Assembly (NCBI GenBank): GCA_036390995.1
Contig: DASWAT010000141.1
Span: 1-16,475 of the forward strand
Length of the DNA stretch: 16,475 nt
Direction: 5' to 3'
DNA from: DASQQQ01 sp036390995
GTDB taxonomy: Bacteria; Actinomycetota; UBA4738; HRBIN12
In this document: piece after piece, positions 7,292 to 14,729 of the stretch
Layout of the letters: every line of letters starts with the position of its first letter
Numbering within the stretch: the stretch's first letter is position 1
Position numbers and translations under genes: made by a program
The notes under the pieces: model-generated
Seen by the model: the letters and a program-made list of their open reading frames with translations, nothing else
Database searches by the model: none
Told to the model about the DNA's origin: nothing

Positions 7292-9556
7292 TCAGCCGGA
7301 GGGGCTCGCGGTGGGAGTGGCCGTCGGACTCGGCATGGGGGCCGGCGAGGTAGCGGTGGGCGAGGGAGACGGGATCGAGGTCGGCGATGCCGTGGGAGCA
7401 GGCGAGGGAGACGGGGGCGGCATCGCGCCGAACGGGATCGGCGGGGGGGCGAAGTCGATCACGGGCGACCCGGCGGTCGCGGCGGCCATGAAGTCATGCC
7501 AGATCGGGGCGGCCAGCGTCCCGCCGAACCCCGGCCCATATCCCGGCACCGACGACATCGGGACCTCGGCGCTCGCGTCGCCCACCCAGACGCCCGTCGC
7601 CAGCTGCGGAACGTAGCCAACGAACCAGGCGTCCTGGTAGTTGTCCCCCGTGCCTGTCTTGCCGGCCGCGGGGCGGCCGATGTCGGCGGCGGTGCCGGTC
7701 CCGAACCTGATCACGTTCTGCAGCATGGCCGTTTCCTCCTCGGCCACCGACGCCGGGATCGCCCTCGTACAGTCCGGGTGCGCTCGGTAGATCGTGCGCC
7801 CCGTGCTGTCCACTACCCTCGCAAGGGCGTAGGGCTGGCAGTGCACCCCGTCGTTCGCGAGCGTCGAGTACCCCGACGTCATCTCCAGCGGCGACACCGG
7901 GGAGGTCCCCAGCGTCAGCGGACACACCGGCGTCAGCGGGCTGGTGATGCCCATCCGGTGAGCCACGCGAGCCACGGCGTCTGGCCCCACCTGATCGATC
8001 ACTTGCGCGAACACCACGTTGACCGAATCCGCCGTGGCCAGCCACAGCGGGTAGTTCCCCGACCCCGGCTCGGCGTTGTGCAGGGTCCACGTCTGGCCGC
8101 CGCCGCAGTTCGGGATGGTCTTGGGCGAGTCGCCGTTGTAGACGGCGTTCGGTGAGATCCCCTGCTCGAGCGCTGCCGCCAGGGTGAAGGCCTTGAACGA
8201 GCTACCGGCGGTCCTGCCCCCGCCCGGATCGGTGGCCAGGTCGTACTGGTTCGACCCGAACGGCCAGTTCCCCACCGCCAGCGCCCGTACCGCGCCGGTC
8301 TGCGGGACGATGCTCACCAACGCCGACTGCGGCAGGCCGGGTCCGGTCATCCGGTTCGCGATGGCCTGTTCGGCATCGCGCTCGAGCGAGGGGTCGAGCG
8401 TCGTGTACACCTTCAAGCCGCCCTGGAACAGCGCGTGCATGCGGTCGTTCACCGTGGGGCCGAAGCGCGGGTTCGACAGGAAGCTGTCGATCACGAACTG
8501 GCTCCAGAACGAGTCCGGCTGGGACTGCACCGTGTTCCGCCCCGCGGTGGACAGGCGGATCGGCGTGGACGCCACGCGTTGATACGTGGCCCGAGGGATC
8601 CAGCCGAGGCCGGCCATCCGCGACAAGACCTCGTTCCGCCGCCAGCGGGCCTTGTTCGGGCTCGCGATCGGGTCGTAGTACGAGGGCGATTCGATCATCC
8701 CGGCCAGCAGCGCCGACTGCGGCAAGGTGAGCCGGTCCGGCGTCTCGTCGAAGTAGTACTGCGCGGCGGCCGCGAACCCGTACACCCCGCTCCCGAGGTA
8801 GACCTCGTTCAGGTACATCCCGAGCACCTGGCGTTTCGTGTACGTGTGCTCGAGGCGGATCGCGTCCACCGCTTCGTGGAGCTTGCGGGTGAGCGTCTGC
8901 GCGTCCCCGGTGACGGTATCCTTCACCAACTGCTGGGCGATCGTGGATCCGCCCTGGACGATGTGTCCGGCCAGCAGGTCGGCGATCGCCGCCCGTGCGA
9001 TCGAGCGGAAGTCGAGCGGACCGTGCTGGAAGAAGGCGTGGTCCTCGATGGCCAGCACCGCTCGGACCGTGAGACGTGGGTAGACGCCGAGCGGCACGAC
9101 CCTGCGGTCGAAATCGAGATCGACCCGCTGCAGCACCGATCCGTCCGCAGCAAGGATCGTCGAGCGCTCCGCCATCGGCGGCAGCTTCAGCGGGACGCCG
9201 ACCTTGCTCAGGAAGTCGTGCCGGGCGGTGTCCAGGGCGGCATGGACGGTCAGGCCCACGGGAACCACCGCCAGGAGCAGCGCGAACGCAGCACCGCCGA
9301 CGATCGCCACGAACCGCCACGGCCGGTACTGGGCGCGCACGGCCACGGCATCCACGAACGCGCTCCACGCAACTGCGACCCGGTCGAGGAGGAGGCCGGA
9401 CGCCCGGCGGAGGCGTTCCGAGCGCGGCGGACGCCCCGCCGCTCGGACCCTCAGCGTCAGCGCCTGGCGGAGCCGGGCATGTCCCGAGGCGACGATCGAC
9501 CACAGCCGGTCGTACGGACCCCTCAGACCGGGATCCTCGCGAAGGGGTTGGGCCAC
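7292..9556 (-). CDS. Class A penicillin-binding protein (bifunctional transglycosylase/transpeptidase)
   Basis: This complete 754-residue peptidoglycan synthase has a long cytoplasmic N-terminus, one membrane helix (about 82-107) and a GT51 domain with EDHAFFQHGPLD (catalytic Glu about 171) and QGGSTIAQQLVKD (about 201-213). The transpeptidase domain carries all three penicillin-binding motifs: SSFK (452-455), SVN (511-513) and KTGTG (633-637). A proline/serine/threonine/alanine tail (about 703-754) may span the cell wall. GTG 9556 is preferred because GAGGAG lies 5 nt upstream; an in-frame GTG at 9580 would add eight residues. It diverges from the ECF sigma operon, so both may respond to wall stress. 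It is a second class A PBP in the window, clearly distinct from the one at 1-783. Confidence 0.95.
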   Translation of the reverse strand: MAQPLREDPGLRGPYDRLWSIVASGHARLRQALTLRVRAAGRPPRSERLRRASGLLLDRVAVAWSAFVDAVAVRAQYRPWRFVAIVGGAAFALLLAVVPVGLTVHAALDTARHDFLSKVGVPLKLPPMAERSTILAADGSVLQRVDLDFDRRVVPLGVYPRLTVRAVLAIEDHAFFQHGPLDFRSIARAAIADLLAGHIVQGGSTIAQQLVKDTVTGDAQTLTRKLHEAVDAIRLEHTYTKRQVLGMYLNEVYLGSGVYGFAAAAQYYFDETPDRLTLPQSALLAGMIESPSYYDPIASPNKARWRRNEVLSRMAGLGWIPRATYQRVASTPIRLSTAGRNTVQSQPDSFWSQFVIDSFLSNPRFGPTVNDRMHALFQGGLKVYTTLDPSLERDAEQAIANRMTGPGLPQSALVSIVPQTGAVRALAVGNWPFGSNQYDLATDPGGGRTAGSSFKAFTLAAALEQGISPNAVYNGDSPKTIPNCGGGQTWTLHNAEPGSGNYPLWLATADSVNVVFAQVIDQVGPDAVARVAHRMGITSPLTPVCPLTLGTSPVSPLEMTSGYSTLANDGVHCQPYALARVVDSTGRTIYRAHPDCTRAIPASVAEEETAMLQNVIRFGTGTAADIGRPAAGKTGTGDNYQDAWFVGYVPQLATGVWVGDASAEVPMSSVPGYGPGFGGTLAAPIWHDFMAAATAGSPVIDFAPPPIPFGAMPPPSPSPAPTASPTSIPSPSPTATSPAPMPSPTATPTASPSG
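7359..7415 (-). repeat. In-frame direct repeat encoding the Pro/Ser/Thr-rich PBP tail
   Basis: The 15-nt unit GGCGAGGGAGACGGG (plus strand) occurs at 7359-7373 and 7401-7415, 42 nt (14 codons) apart, in the region that codes for the low-complexity tail (PSPSP and PTA units). Such repeats can expand or contract by slippage and would change tail length without breaking the frame. Confidence 0.6.
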
Positions 9557-9637
9557 GCGCGCTCCTCGTGCGTTCGTCACCCTCTATGCGCCGCAAGGTA
9601 CCCAAGCCGTTCACGCTCACGCACTTTCTCCACAGGC

Positions 9638-9666
9638 GGAACCCCCATCGGCCGGGCGCGGTCGTA
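9638..9666 (+). promoter_or_regulatory. Candidate ECF-type promoter of the sigma operon (GGAACC-N17-GTC)
   Basis: GGAACC (9638-9643) and GTCGTA (9661-9666) are 17 nt apart, which resembles promoters read by ECF sigma factors (GGAAC -35, GTC or CGTC -10). A second GGAACC occurs at 9672-9677 without a matching -10. If used, this would let the sigma factor control its own operon, with a leader of about 125 nt. The match is short and could be chance. Confidence 0.35.
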
Positions 9667-9699
9667 CGTGCGGAACCCGAAGCGAACGACCCGGGAGGA

Positions 9700-9716
9700 G
9701 GGAGCCGCCGGCTCCC
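9700..9716 (+). repeat. Short hairpin in the sigma operon leader
   Basis: GGGAGCC-GCC-GGCTCCC forms a perfect 7-bp stem with a 3-nt loop. It lies between the candidate ECF promoter and the sigma gene. It may be a leader hairpin or part of the divergent control region; there is no T-run to suggest a terminator. Confidence 0.35.
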
Positions 9717-9762
9717 CGCCGAGAGGTGCCATGCGTGCCTATCGGTGGGAGGGGCGGGCGCA

Positions 9763-9768
9763 TACGCT
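9763..9768 (+). promoter_or_regulatory. Candidate -10 element TACGCT upstream of the ECF sigma gene
   Basis: TACGCT, the same hexamer as before the 105-residue gene, lies 30 nt before the GTG at 9799. It would give a short leader that contains the GAGAGGG ribosome site. No clear -35 is seen. It could be a housekeeping promoter that works beside the ECF-type one. Confidence 0.3.
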
Positions 9769-9798
9769 TGGTTGGCAGGCCGGACTGAGAGGGCGTTC

Positions 9799-10323
9799 GT
9801 GCAGGATCCCGACCCCCGCACGCTGGCCCGGGCCCGCGAGGGTGACCTGGGCGCGTTCGAAGACCTCGTGCGCTCCTACCAGGCCGACGTCTGGAGGTTC
9901 GCCTACCACTTCACCCGGGATCACGCCCTTGCCGAGGACGTCACCCAGGAGGCGTTCCTGCGAGCCTTCCGGTTCCTCCGGAGCTTCCGCGGGGACTCGA
10001 AGTTCACCAGCTGGTTGTTCCGGATCGCCCGCAACTGCGCCATGGACGCGATCCGCCGACGCAAGGGCCACGAGACCCGAGAGGCTCCGCCCTCCATGGG
10101 CCCGCCCGACCCCGAAGCACGGGCCGAGCTCCACGCGGCCCTGGCCGCCGTTTCGGACGAGCATCGGGAGCCGTTCCTGCTGATCGAGGTGTTCGGCCTG
10201 TCCTACCAGGAGACCGCCGACGTCCTGAACCTTCGGGTCGGAACGGTGAAGAGCCGCATGCACCGGGCGCGCCTGGCGATGATGCACGCCCTCGCCGTGG
10301 AGGAGGACGCCGGTGGACTGTGA
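9799..10323 (+). CDS. ECF-family RNA polymerase sigma factor
   Basis: This 174-residue protein has region 2 (DLGAFEDLVRSYQADVWRFAYH, with HALAEDVTQEAFLRAFRFL and FTSWLFRIARNCAMDAIRRR) and region 4 (DEHREPFLLIEVFGLSYQE, TADVLNLRVGTVKSRMHRAR). This is the SigE/RpoE-like two-domain arrangement that redirects RNA polymerase to stress promoters. The start is GTG 9799, with AGAGGG about 5 nt upstream. The stop overlaps the next start by 11 nt, so sigma and anti-sigma are translationally coupled. The gene is the first of three tightly linked genes and diverges from a class A PBP, which suggests a cell-envelope stress role. The frame is open far upstream, but that extension has no sigma homology. Confidence 0.93.
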   Translation: MQDPDPRTLARAREGDLGAFEDLVRSYQADVWRFAYHFTRDHALAEDVTQEAFLRAFRFLRSFRGDSKFTSWLFRIARNCAMDAIRRRKGHETREAPPSMGPPDPEARAELHAALAAVSDEHREPFLLIEVFGLSYQETADVLNLRVGTVKSRMHRARLAMMHALAVEEDAGGL

Positions 10324-12379
10324 GCGCCTGCAGGCCGCCGTCTCCGCTCGGATGGACGGCGAACGCCTCTCGGCGCGCCTGGCCGCCGAGGTGGACCGGC
10401 ACCTGGCGACGTGCGCGGCGTGCGCGACGTTCGAGCGGACGGCTTGGCGACTGCGCGAACGGGCCCGGTTCGAGCTCGCGCCGGCGGTGCCCGATCTGGT
10501 CGAACCCATCATGGCCGCGGTCCGGGAGGCGCCCGGTCGCCGGCCCGGCCGGCTGCTCCAGGCGGTGCCGGGCCGGCGGAGCGCGACGATCCCCCGCCGC
10601 CCGCGATCACCCGGGCGACTGGCGCCCGTGGCCGCGGCGCTCGTGGTCGGTCTCGTCGCGGGCAGCTTGTCCATGGGCGGCCCGTGGCGGCAGTCACGGC
10701 GTGCGACGGTGGCCTCCGCCGAGCAGGTGACCGAGGGCGTGGCCCGCGCGGCAGCGCTCCTCACCGCGTACCAGGCCCGGTTCTCGGTGACCGAGCACCA
10801 CTTCGCGCCGGACCTGCCGGTCCGGGAGCTCTCGATGGGCGTGTGGTTCCGGGCACCGGACCGGTTCCGGCTCGACGTGACCGATCACACCCAGTACCCG
10901 GCCCGGGATCGAACGCCGACCGATCTCCGGCTCGTGGTGAACGGCTCGGCGTGGTCGTCCACAGCCCCGTCCGCCTGCCCAGTGGGCACGTGCCCGCCGC
11001 GCACCACCGTGATCACGAACCGGGTGCCGTTCTCGGGCTCGACGCCGACGCCGACGGATCTGATCCTCCCGATGAACGCGCTGGCCGATGCGCACGAGCT
11101 GCAGGTCGTGGGGCGGAGTGCCGTCCTGGGCCGCAGGGCGATCCGGGTCCGGCTCACGTTCGAGCAGGCACAGCCGCTGTTCCCGTTCCTGTCGCTGGGC
11201 GGCTCGTGGCGGCCCTTCTTCCCGGGCGACCGGGTGGACCTGTGGCTTGACGCCACGAGCTGGTTCCCCCTCCGGTACGAGGTCTTCCCGGCGCCCGGTC
11301 GCGAGCGCGCCCAGTGGGCCCTCCGCTTCGGCCTGCCCCCCGAACCGCCGGGCCGCCCCGTCTTCCAGGTCAACGCCCTGTCGGTGAGCGAGCAGCCCCC
11401 GCCGTCCAGCACCTTCCGGATCCCCACGGGCCGGGGCACGCAGGACCAAGGGGCGCGAACGGTGCCGCTGTCAGACCTGCGGAAGGAGGCGGGCTTCGAT
11501 CCGGTCGTGCCCGAGCAGGTGGAGGGGCTGGACCCCTACCGCGCCGTGCTCCCCGCGCCCGCAGACCGATCGGCGGCCCCCGAGACCGTGATCTCGTACT
11601 CGAAGGGTCTGAACTGGTTGAAGGTCGGGGAGACGCGTGGCTGGACCGGCGATGCGCCCTACGGCCCGGTGGGCCTGCACGCGGAGGAGGTGAGGCTGCC
11701 GGGGGGCGGCGTCGCCTACTACGAGCCGGCCACCGACGAGCAGGGCCGGCGGCTGTCGATCCACGCGGAGGGCATCGACCTGTACCTCGAGACGACCCTG
11801 CCACGCGACCAACTGCTGCGTGTGGCGGCGTCACTGCCCGTCTCCGGCGTCCCGATCCCGGAGGCGTGGCGGATCCGGCGCTCGGCCGACGGCGTCACCG
11901 AGCGGCTCCCCTTGGCGGCGGCTGTGTCGCGGGTTCGGTTCCCCGTGATGCAGCCCGGACCGGATGGGCTGCCCGACGGGTTCGCCCTCGCCAGCTCCGA
12001 GCTGGTCACCGTGCGACACGTCGGCGGACTCACCCTGTACTTCCAGGCGACGGACTCGGATCTGGGCGTCGGGCCGATCCGCCTCCACGAGGAGCCCTCC
12101 CCGGAGCTGCCGCCGGCCTCCTCGGCGGCGCAGTCCCGGGTGGAGGTGCGGGGGCAGGTGGGCCGGTGGACGCCGGATCGGCACCAACTCGAGTGGGTGG
12201 AGGACGGCGTGTACTACTCGATCGACGCCCCAGGGCTCGACCTGCCCGGGGTCCTCGCGGTCGCCGACTCGCTCGTCCCCGTCGAGGGACCCGCGACGAC
12301 GACACCGAGCCCGCTCGCCACCCCGCCCGACGCCTCGACGGCGCCGTCCGCTTCTCCCCCCGGTGGTGTGCTGCCGTGA
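10313..12379 (+). CDS. Zinc-finger anti-sigma factor with large extracytoplasmic LolA/RseB-like region
   Basis: This 688-residue membrane protein is predicted to hold the preceding sigma factor inactive. Its N-terminus is a ZAS/zf-HC2 domain: Cys3, then HLATCAAC giving His30, Cys34 and Cys37 (Hx3Cx2C). One helix spans about 103-121 (LAPVAAALVVGLVAGSLSM). Residues 140-370 look like a LolA/RseB-type sensor fold (YQARFSVTEHHF, MGVWFRAPDRFRLDVTD, VDLWLDATSWFPLRYEVF). Two further, mutually similar segments (about 395-510 and 545-657) resemble DUF4367-type domains and end in VAASLPV and VADSLVPV. A Ser/Pro/Thr tail closes the protein. Typical ZAS anti-sigmas are 70-300 residues, so this is very long; it may combine RseA- and RseB-like roles in one chain. 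The domain calls outside ZAS are from motif feel, not alignment. Confidence 0.85.
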   Translation: MDCERLQAAVSARMDGERLSARLAAEVDRHLATCAACATFERTAWRLRERARFELAPAVPDLVEPIMAAVREAPGRRPGRLLQAVPGRRSATIPRRPRSPGRLAPVAAALVVGLVAGSLSMGGPWRQSRRATVASAEQVTEGVARAAALLTAYQARFSVTEHHFAPDLPVRELSMGVWFRAPDRFRLDVTDHTQYPARDRTPTDLRLVVNGSAWSSTAPSACPVGTCPPRTTVITNRVPFSGSTPTPTDLILPMNALADAHELQVVGRSAVLGRRAIRVRLTFEQAQPLFPFLSLGGSWRPFFPGDRVDLWLDATSWFPLRYEVFPAPGRERAQWALRFGLPPEPPGRPVFQVNALSVSEQPPPSSTFRIPTGRGTQDQGARTVPLSDLRKEAGFDPVVPEQVEGLDPYRAVLPAPADRSAAPETVISYSKGLNWLKVGETRGWTGDAPYGPVGLHAEEVRLPGGGVAYYEPATDEQGRRLSIHAEGIDLYLETTLPRDQLLRVAASLPVSGVPIPEAWRIRRSADGVTERLPLAAAVSRVRFPVMQPGPDGLPDGFALASSELVTVRHVGGLTLYFQATDSDLGVGPIRLHEEPSPELPPASSAAQSRVEVRGQVGRWTPDRHQLEWVEDGVYYSIDAPGLDLPGVLAVADSLVPVEGPATTTPSPLATPPDASTAPSASPPGGVLP

Positions 12380-13584
12380 GGGTCGGGACCCTCACGCGGA
12401 CCGTCGCCGTGGGCGCGGCCGGCTTCGTGGCCGGTGCCGTCCTCACCCTCTCGCTGCAGGGCTCGGGGAAGACGCCCCCCGAGCCGGGGGCGGGGACGGA
12501 GCGCGCGGCGGTCCTGCCGGTCACGGTTCCCGAAGCACCCGACACGTTCCTGGCCTGGACGCCCGGCGGCCTCCCGCAGGGCTTCCGGCGCGAGCTGGCG
12601 GCGCTGCCCGGCATCGACCGGACGGTGGTCGTGGCCAGCGACAACACGTGGCTCACGCGCTCGTATTCCGCGCAGGGCGAGGTAGTGGACGATCCACACG
12701 ACGGGTTCGCCATCCCCCTCGAGGCCGCTGCGGTCAACCCTCGCGGCTACGCGCCCTTCCTGCCTCCGGCCGACCGGGGCGTCGTGGTCTCGCTGGCGCG
12801 CGGCCAGGGGCTCCTGGGCGAGAGCAGCGCACGGCTCCGCGGCCTGGGACCGGGTGCCGTGCTGCGGTTCGGCTCGGTGCGGGTGCAGGTGGCCGCCGTC
12901 CTGCCCGACGAGCTGGTCGGTGCCCAGGAGCTGCTCGTCTCGCGCGACGTGGGGCACGAGATCGGCGTGGAACGCGACCGCTACGCGTTGATCCAGCCAT
13001 CCGGTCGGGCCACCGACGAGACGCTGCGGCGGGCGATCCGGCCGCTGCTGCCGCCGGACCTCCCCCTGCGGATCCGGGCCCCGGGCGAGACCCCGTACTT
13101 CCGACAGGGCGACGCCGTCCTGCCGCCGGTGAAGATCAAGGAGCTGTTCGGCGAGTTCGCGGCCAAGCCCGACCCGTCGCGGCCGGGATACCTGATCATC
13201 GATCCGGCGTGGGAGCGCGCCCACATCGCCACCGAGCGCGTGCCCCTGCTCGGAACGGTGACCTGCAACGCCGCGTTGTTCCCGCAGATCCGGGGCGCCG
13301 TCCACGAGCTCATCGCCGACGGCCTGGCCGGCACGATCCACAGCTACTCGGGCTGCTACGCGCGCCGGTTCACGAACCTGGACCCGTCGCAGTCGATCTC
13401 CCACCACACGTGGGGCATCGCACTTGACATCAACGTGCCCCAGAACCCGTTCGGGGCAACGCCGCACCAGGACCCTCGGATGGTGCGGGTGTTCGAGGAA
13501 TGGGGGTTCATCTGGGGCGGGACGTTCGTGCGCCCCGACGGGATGCATTTCGAGTACCGGCGCCCCCCCGCCCCGAACGTCTGA
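12376..13584 (+). CDS. Membrane-anchored M15-type peptidase (VanY/D-Ala-D-Ala carboxypeptidase-like) with N-terminal extra domain
   Basis: This 402-residue protein has a signal anchor (about 8-28). Residues about 65-235 resemble the periplasmic core of MacB/FtsX-type permeases (LPGIDRTVVVASDNTWL, LLGESSARLRGLGPGAVLRFG, VLPDELVGAQELLVSRD). A C-terminal M15 metallopeptidase domain runs over about 250-395. Zinc-site motifs are intact: S342-x-H344-xx-G347-x-A349-x-D351 (SHHTWGIALDIN) and GMHFEY (His391, Glu393). Two conserved-looking cysteines lie at 297 and 327. M15_4 enzymes cut peptidoglycan stem peptides outside the membrane. The GTG start overlaps the anti-sigma stop (GTGA), so it belongs to the sigma operon and is probably a wall-remodelling effector or a sensor. 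The join with a permease-like extracytoplasmic domain is unusual. Confidence 0.87.
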   Translation: MRVGTLTRTVAVGAAGFVAGAVLTLSLQGSGKTPPEPGAGTERAAVLPVTVPEAPDTFLAWTPGGLPQGFRRELAALPGIDRTVVVASDNTWLTRSYSAQGEVVDDPHDGFAIPLEAAAVNPRGYAPFLPPADRGVVVSLARGQGLLGESSARLRGLGPGAVLRFGSVRVQVAAVLPDELVGAQELLVSRDVGHEIGVERDRYALIQPSGRATDETLRRAIRPLLPPDLPLRIRAPGETPYFRQGDAVLPPVKIKELFGEFAAKPDPSRPGYLIIDPAWERAHIATERVPLLGTVTCNAALFPQIRGAVHELIADGLAGTIHSYSGCYARRFTNLDPSQSISHHTWGIALDINVPQNPFGATPHQDPRMVRVFEEWGFIWGGTFVRPDGMHFEYRRPPAPNV

Positions 13585-13869
13585 GGCTCGCCGCGGGCGC
13601 CAGCGCCCTCAGCGCTGCGGAACGGGCTCGAGACGAACGCGAAGGGAGCAGCGAACATGCGCTGTCTGCACTTGCTCGGTGACCGGGGGCCTCGGCCTCC
13701 GGATCCTCGAGCATGCCTCCCGCGGCAAGACGCGCGTGGGTTTCTGCTCCCTTCACGGTCACCCGAAGGCGACACAGCGATTCTAGAACGGTCTGCTCGG
13801 GGGCGCGAACCTGGGGTTGCGGCGGCGCGCGACCTCCGCGACCCCCGCCGCGCTCCGGTCGTGGAGGCG
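13585..13869. other. Convergent intergenic region without a supported gene
   Basis: These 285 nt separate the converging M15 peptidase and HAD phosphatase genes. Near the left end are two overlapping hairpins. A TAGAAT box lies on the minus strand at 13783-13788. Open frames cross it on both strands, but none has a recognisable product or a convincing ribosome site, and several are shadows of the flanking genes. I see no tRNA and no riboswitch I can name. Confidence 0.5.
13595..13617 (+). terminator. Possible terminator hairpins after the sigma operon
   Basis: Ten nt after the peptidase stop, GGGCGC-CA-GCGCCC (13595-13608) overlaps CAGCGC-CCTCA-GCGCTG (13601-13617), so two mutually exclusive 6-bp hairpins are possible. 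No T-run follows, as is common in high-GC actinobacteria, so termination is a guess. Confidence 0.35.
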
Positions 13870-14673
13870 TCAATCCGACGAGCGGCGCGAGAGCTTGGAG
13901 CGCAACACGACCCAGCCGAACACCGCAGCCACCGCGGTTCCGGCCAGGACGCCGGCCGCGACCTGGTTGCGCGGCCGAGTGGCCGCCGAGGCGATCCGGG
14001 TCCGCAGTCGCACCGGACGGCGGAACTCGCGCACGTCCCAGCCCTTCTCCTCGGCCACCTTACGGAGGTCGCGGTCAGGGTTGACCGTCACCGGATGGCC
14101 CACCTCCTCGAGCATCGGCAGGTCGGAGATCGAGTCCGAGTACGCGTACGAGCCCTCCAGATCGATCCCCACGCGGTCGGCCAGCTGGCGGATGGCCTGC
14201 GCCTTACCCTCGCCCGCACAGTAGAACTCGAGCTCGCCCGTGTACTTCCCCTCCTCGATGCGGGCGCGGGTGGCGATGACGCCGTTCACGCCGAAGTGGC
14301 GAGCGAGCGGCCGCACGACCTCCTCGGGCGAGGAGGACACGATGTAGACGCGGCGCCGCTGCTGCCGGTGCAGCGCCATCAGGTCGAGCGCCTCCTGGTA
14401 CACGAACGGGTCGATCACGTCGATGATCACGTCCCGGACGAGCTCCTCGACCTGCGAGCGATCCCATCCCTTCGTGAGGGCGAGCATGCCCTCCTTCAGG
14501 CGCTCCATCTTCTTCTCGTCCGCTCCCACGAGCAGGTAGACGAGCTGCGCATACGCCCCCCGGAGGAGCTGGGAGCGTGAGACCATCCCCGCCCGGTACA
14601 TCGGCCGGGACAGCGCGAGCGAGCTCGACTTCGAGATGATCGTCTTATCGAGATCGAAGAAGGCGGCCTCCAT
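13870..14673 (-). CDS. HAD-IB family phosphatase with C-terminal membrane anchor
   Basis: This 267-residue protein is a haloacid dehalogenase superfamily, subfamily IB hydrolase (SerB-like). Motif I is FFDLDKT (Asp7 nucleophile, Asp9 acid/base), motif II IVSSSPEE (Ser at 113-115), motif III GEGKAQAI (Lys157) and motif IV YSDSISDLPML (Asp180, Asp184). All catalytic residues are present. A helical cap lies between motifs I and II. Residues 236-256 (VAAGVLAGTAVAAVFGWVV) form a hydrophobic helix next to a basic end (RSKLSRRSSD), so the enzyme is probably tethered to the membrane. The substrate is unknown; phosphoserine-like or lipid phosphate substrates are possible. ATG 14673 has GGAGGA 4 nt upstream and fits the motif I position; ATG 14700 would add nine residues. 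It lies 56 nt downstream of padR and may be co-transcribed. Confidence 0.9.
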   Translation of the reverse strand: MEAAFFDLDKTIISKSSSLALSRPMYRAGMVSRSQLLRGAYAQLVYLLVGADEKKMERLKEGMLALTKGWDRSQVEELVRDVIIDVIDPFVYQEALDLMALHRQQRRRVYIVSSSPEEVVRPLARHFGVNGVIATRARIEEGKYTGELEFYCAGEGKAQAIRQLADRVGIDLEGSYAYSDSISDLPMLEEVGHPVTVNPDRDLRKVAEEKGWDVREFRRPVRLRTRIASAATRPRNQVAAGVLAGTAVAAVFGWVVLRSKLSRRSSD

Positions 14674-14729
14674 CCTTCCTCCATGGTAGGGGACGGCCAT
14701 GACGCGACTTCGTTATCGGCTCGGAATGG

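Noticed and set aside
11964..13427. Long plus-strand frame overlapping the anti-sigma and peptidase genes
   Set aside because: It is a frame-shifted shadow, extremely rich in Arg, Gly, Pro and Ala, with no recognisable motif, while the other frame carries ZAS and M15 motifs.
13356..13775. Minus-strand frame starting with GTG about 8 nt after a TAGAAT box
   Set aside because: The start layout is tempting, but most of the frame is antisense to the M15 catalytic region and the protein is Arg/Gly/Ser-rich without structure; the box is noted only as a possible antisense RNA promoter.
13657..14580. Plus-strand 307-residue frame opposite the HAD phosphatase
   Set aside because: It is antisense to a gene with all four HAD motifs; the Leu/His/Arg-rich protein is a typical reverse-strand shadow.
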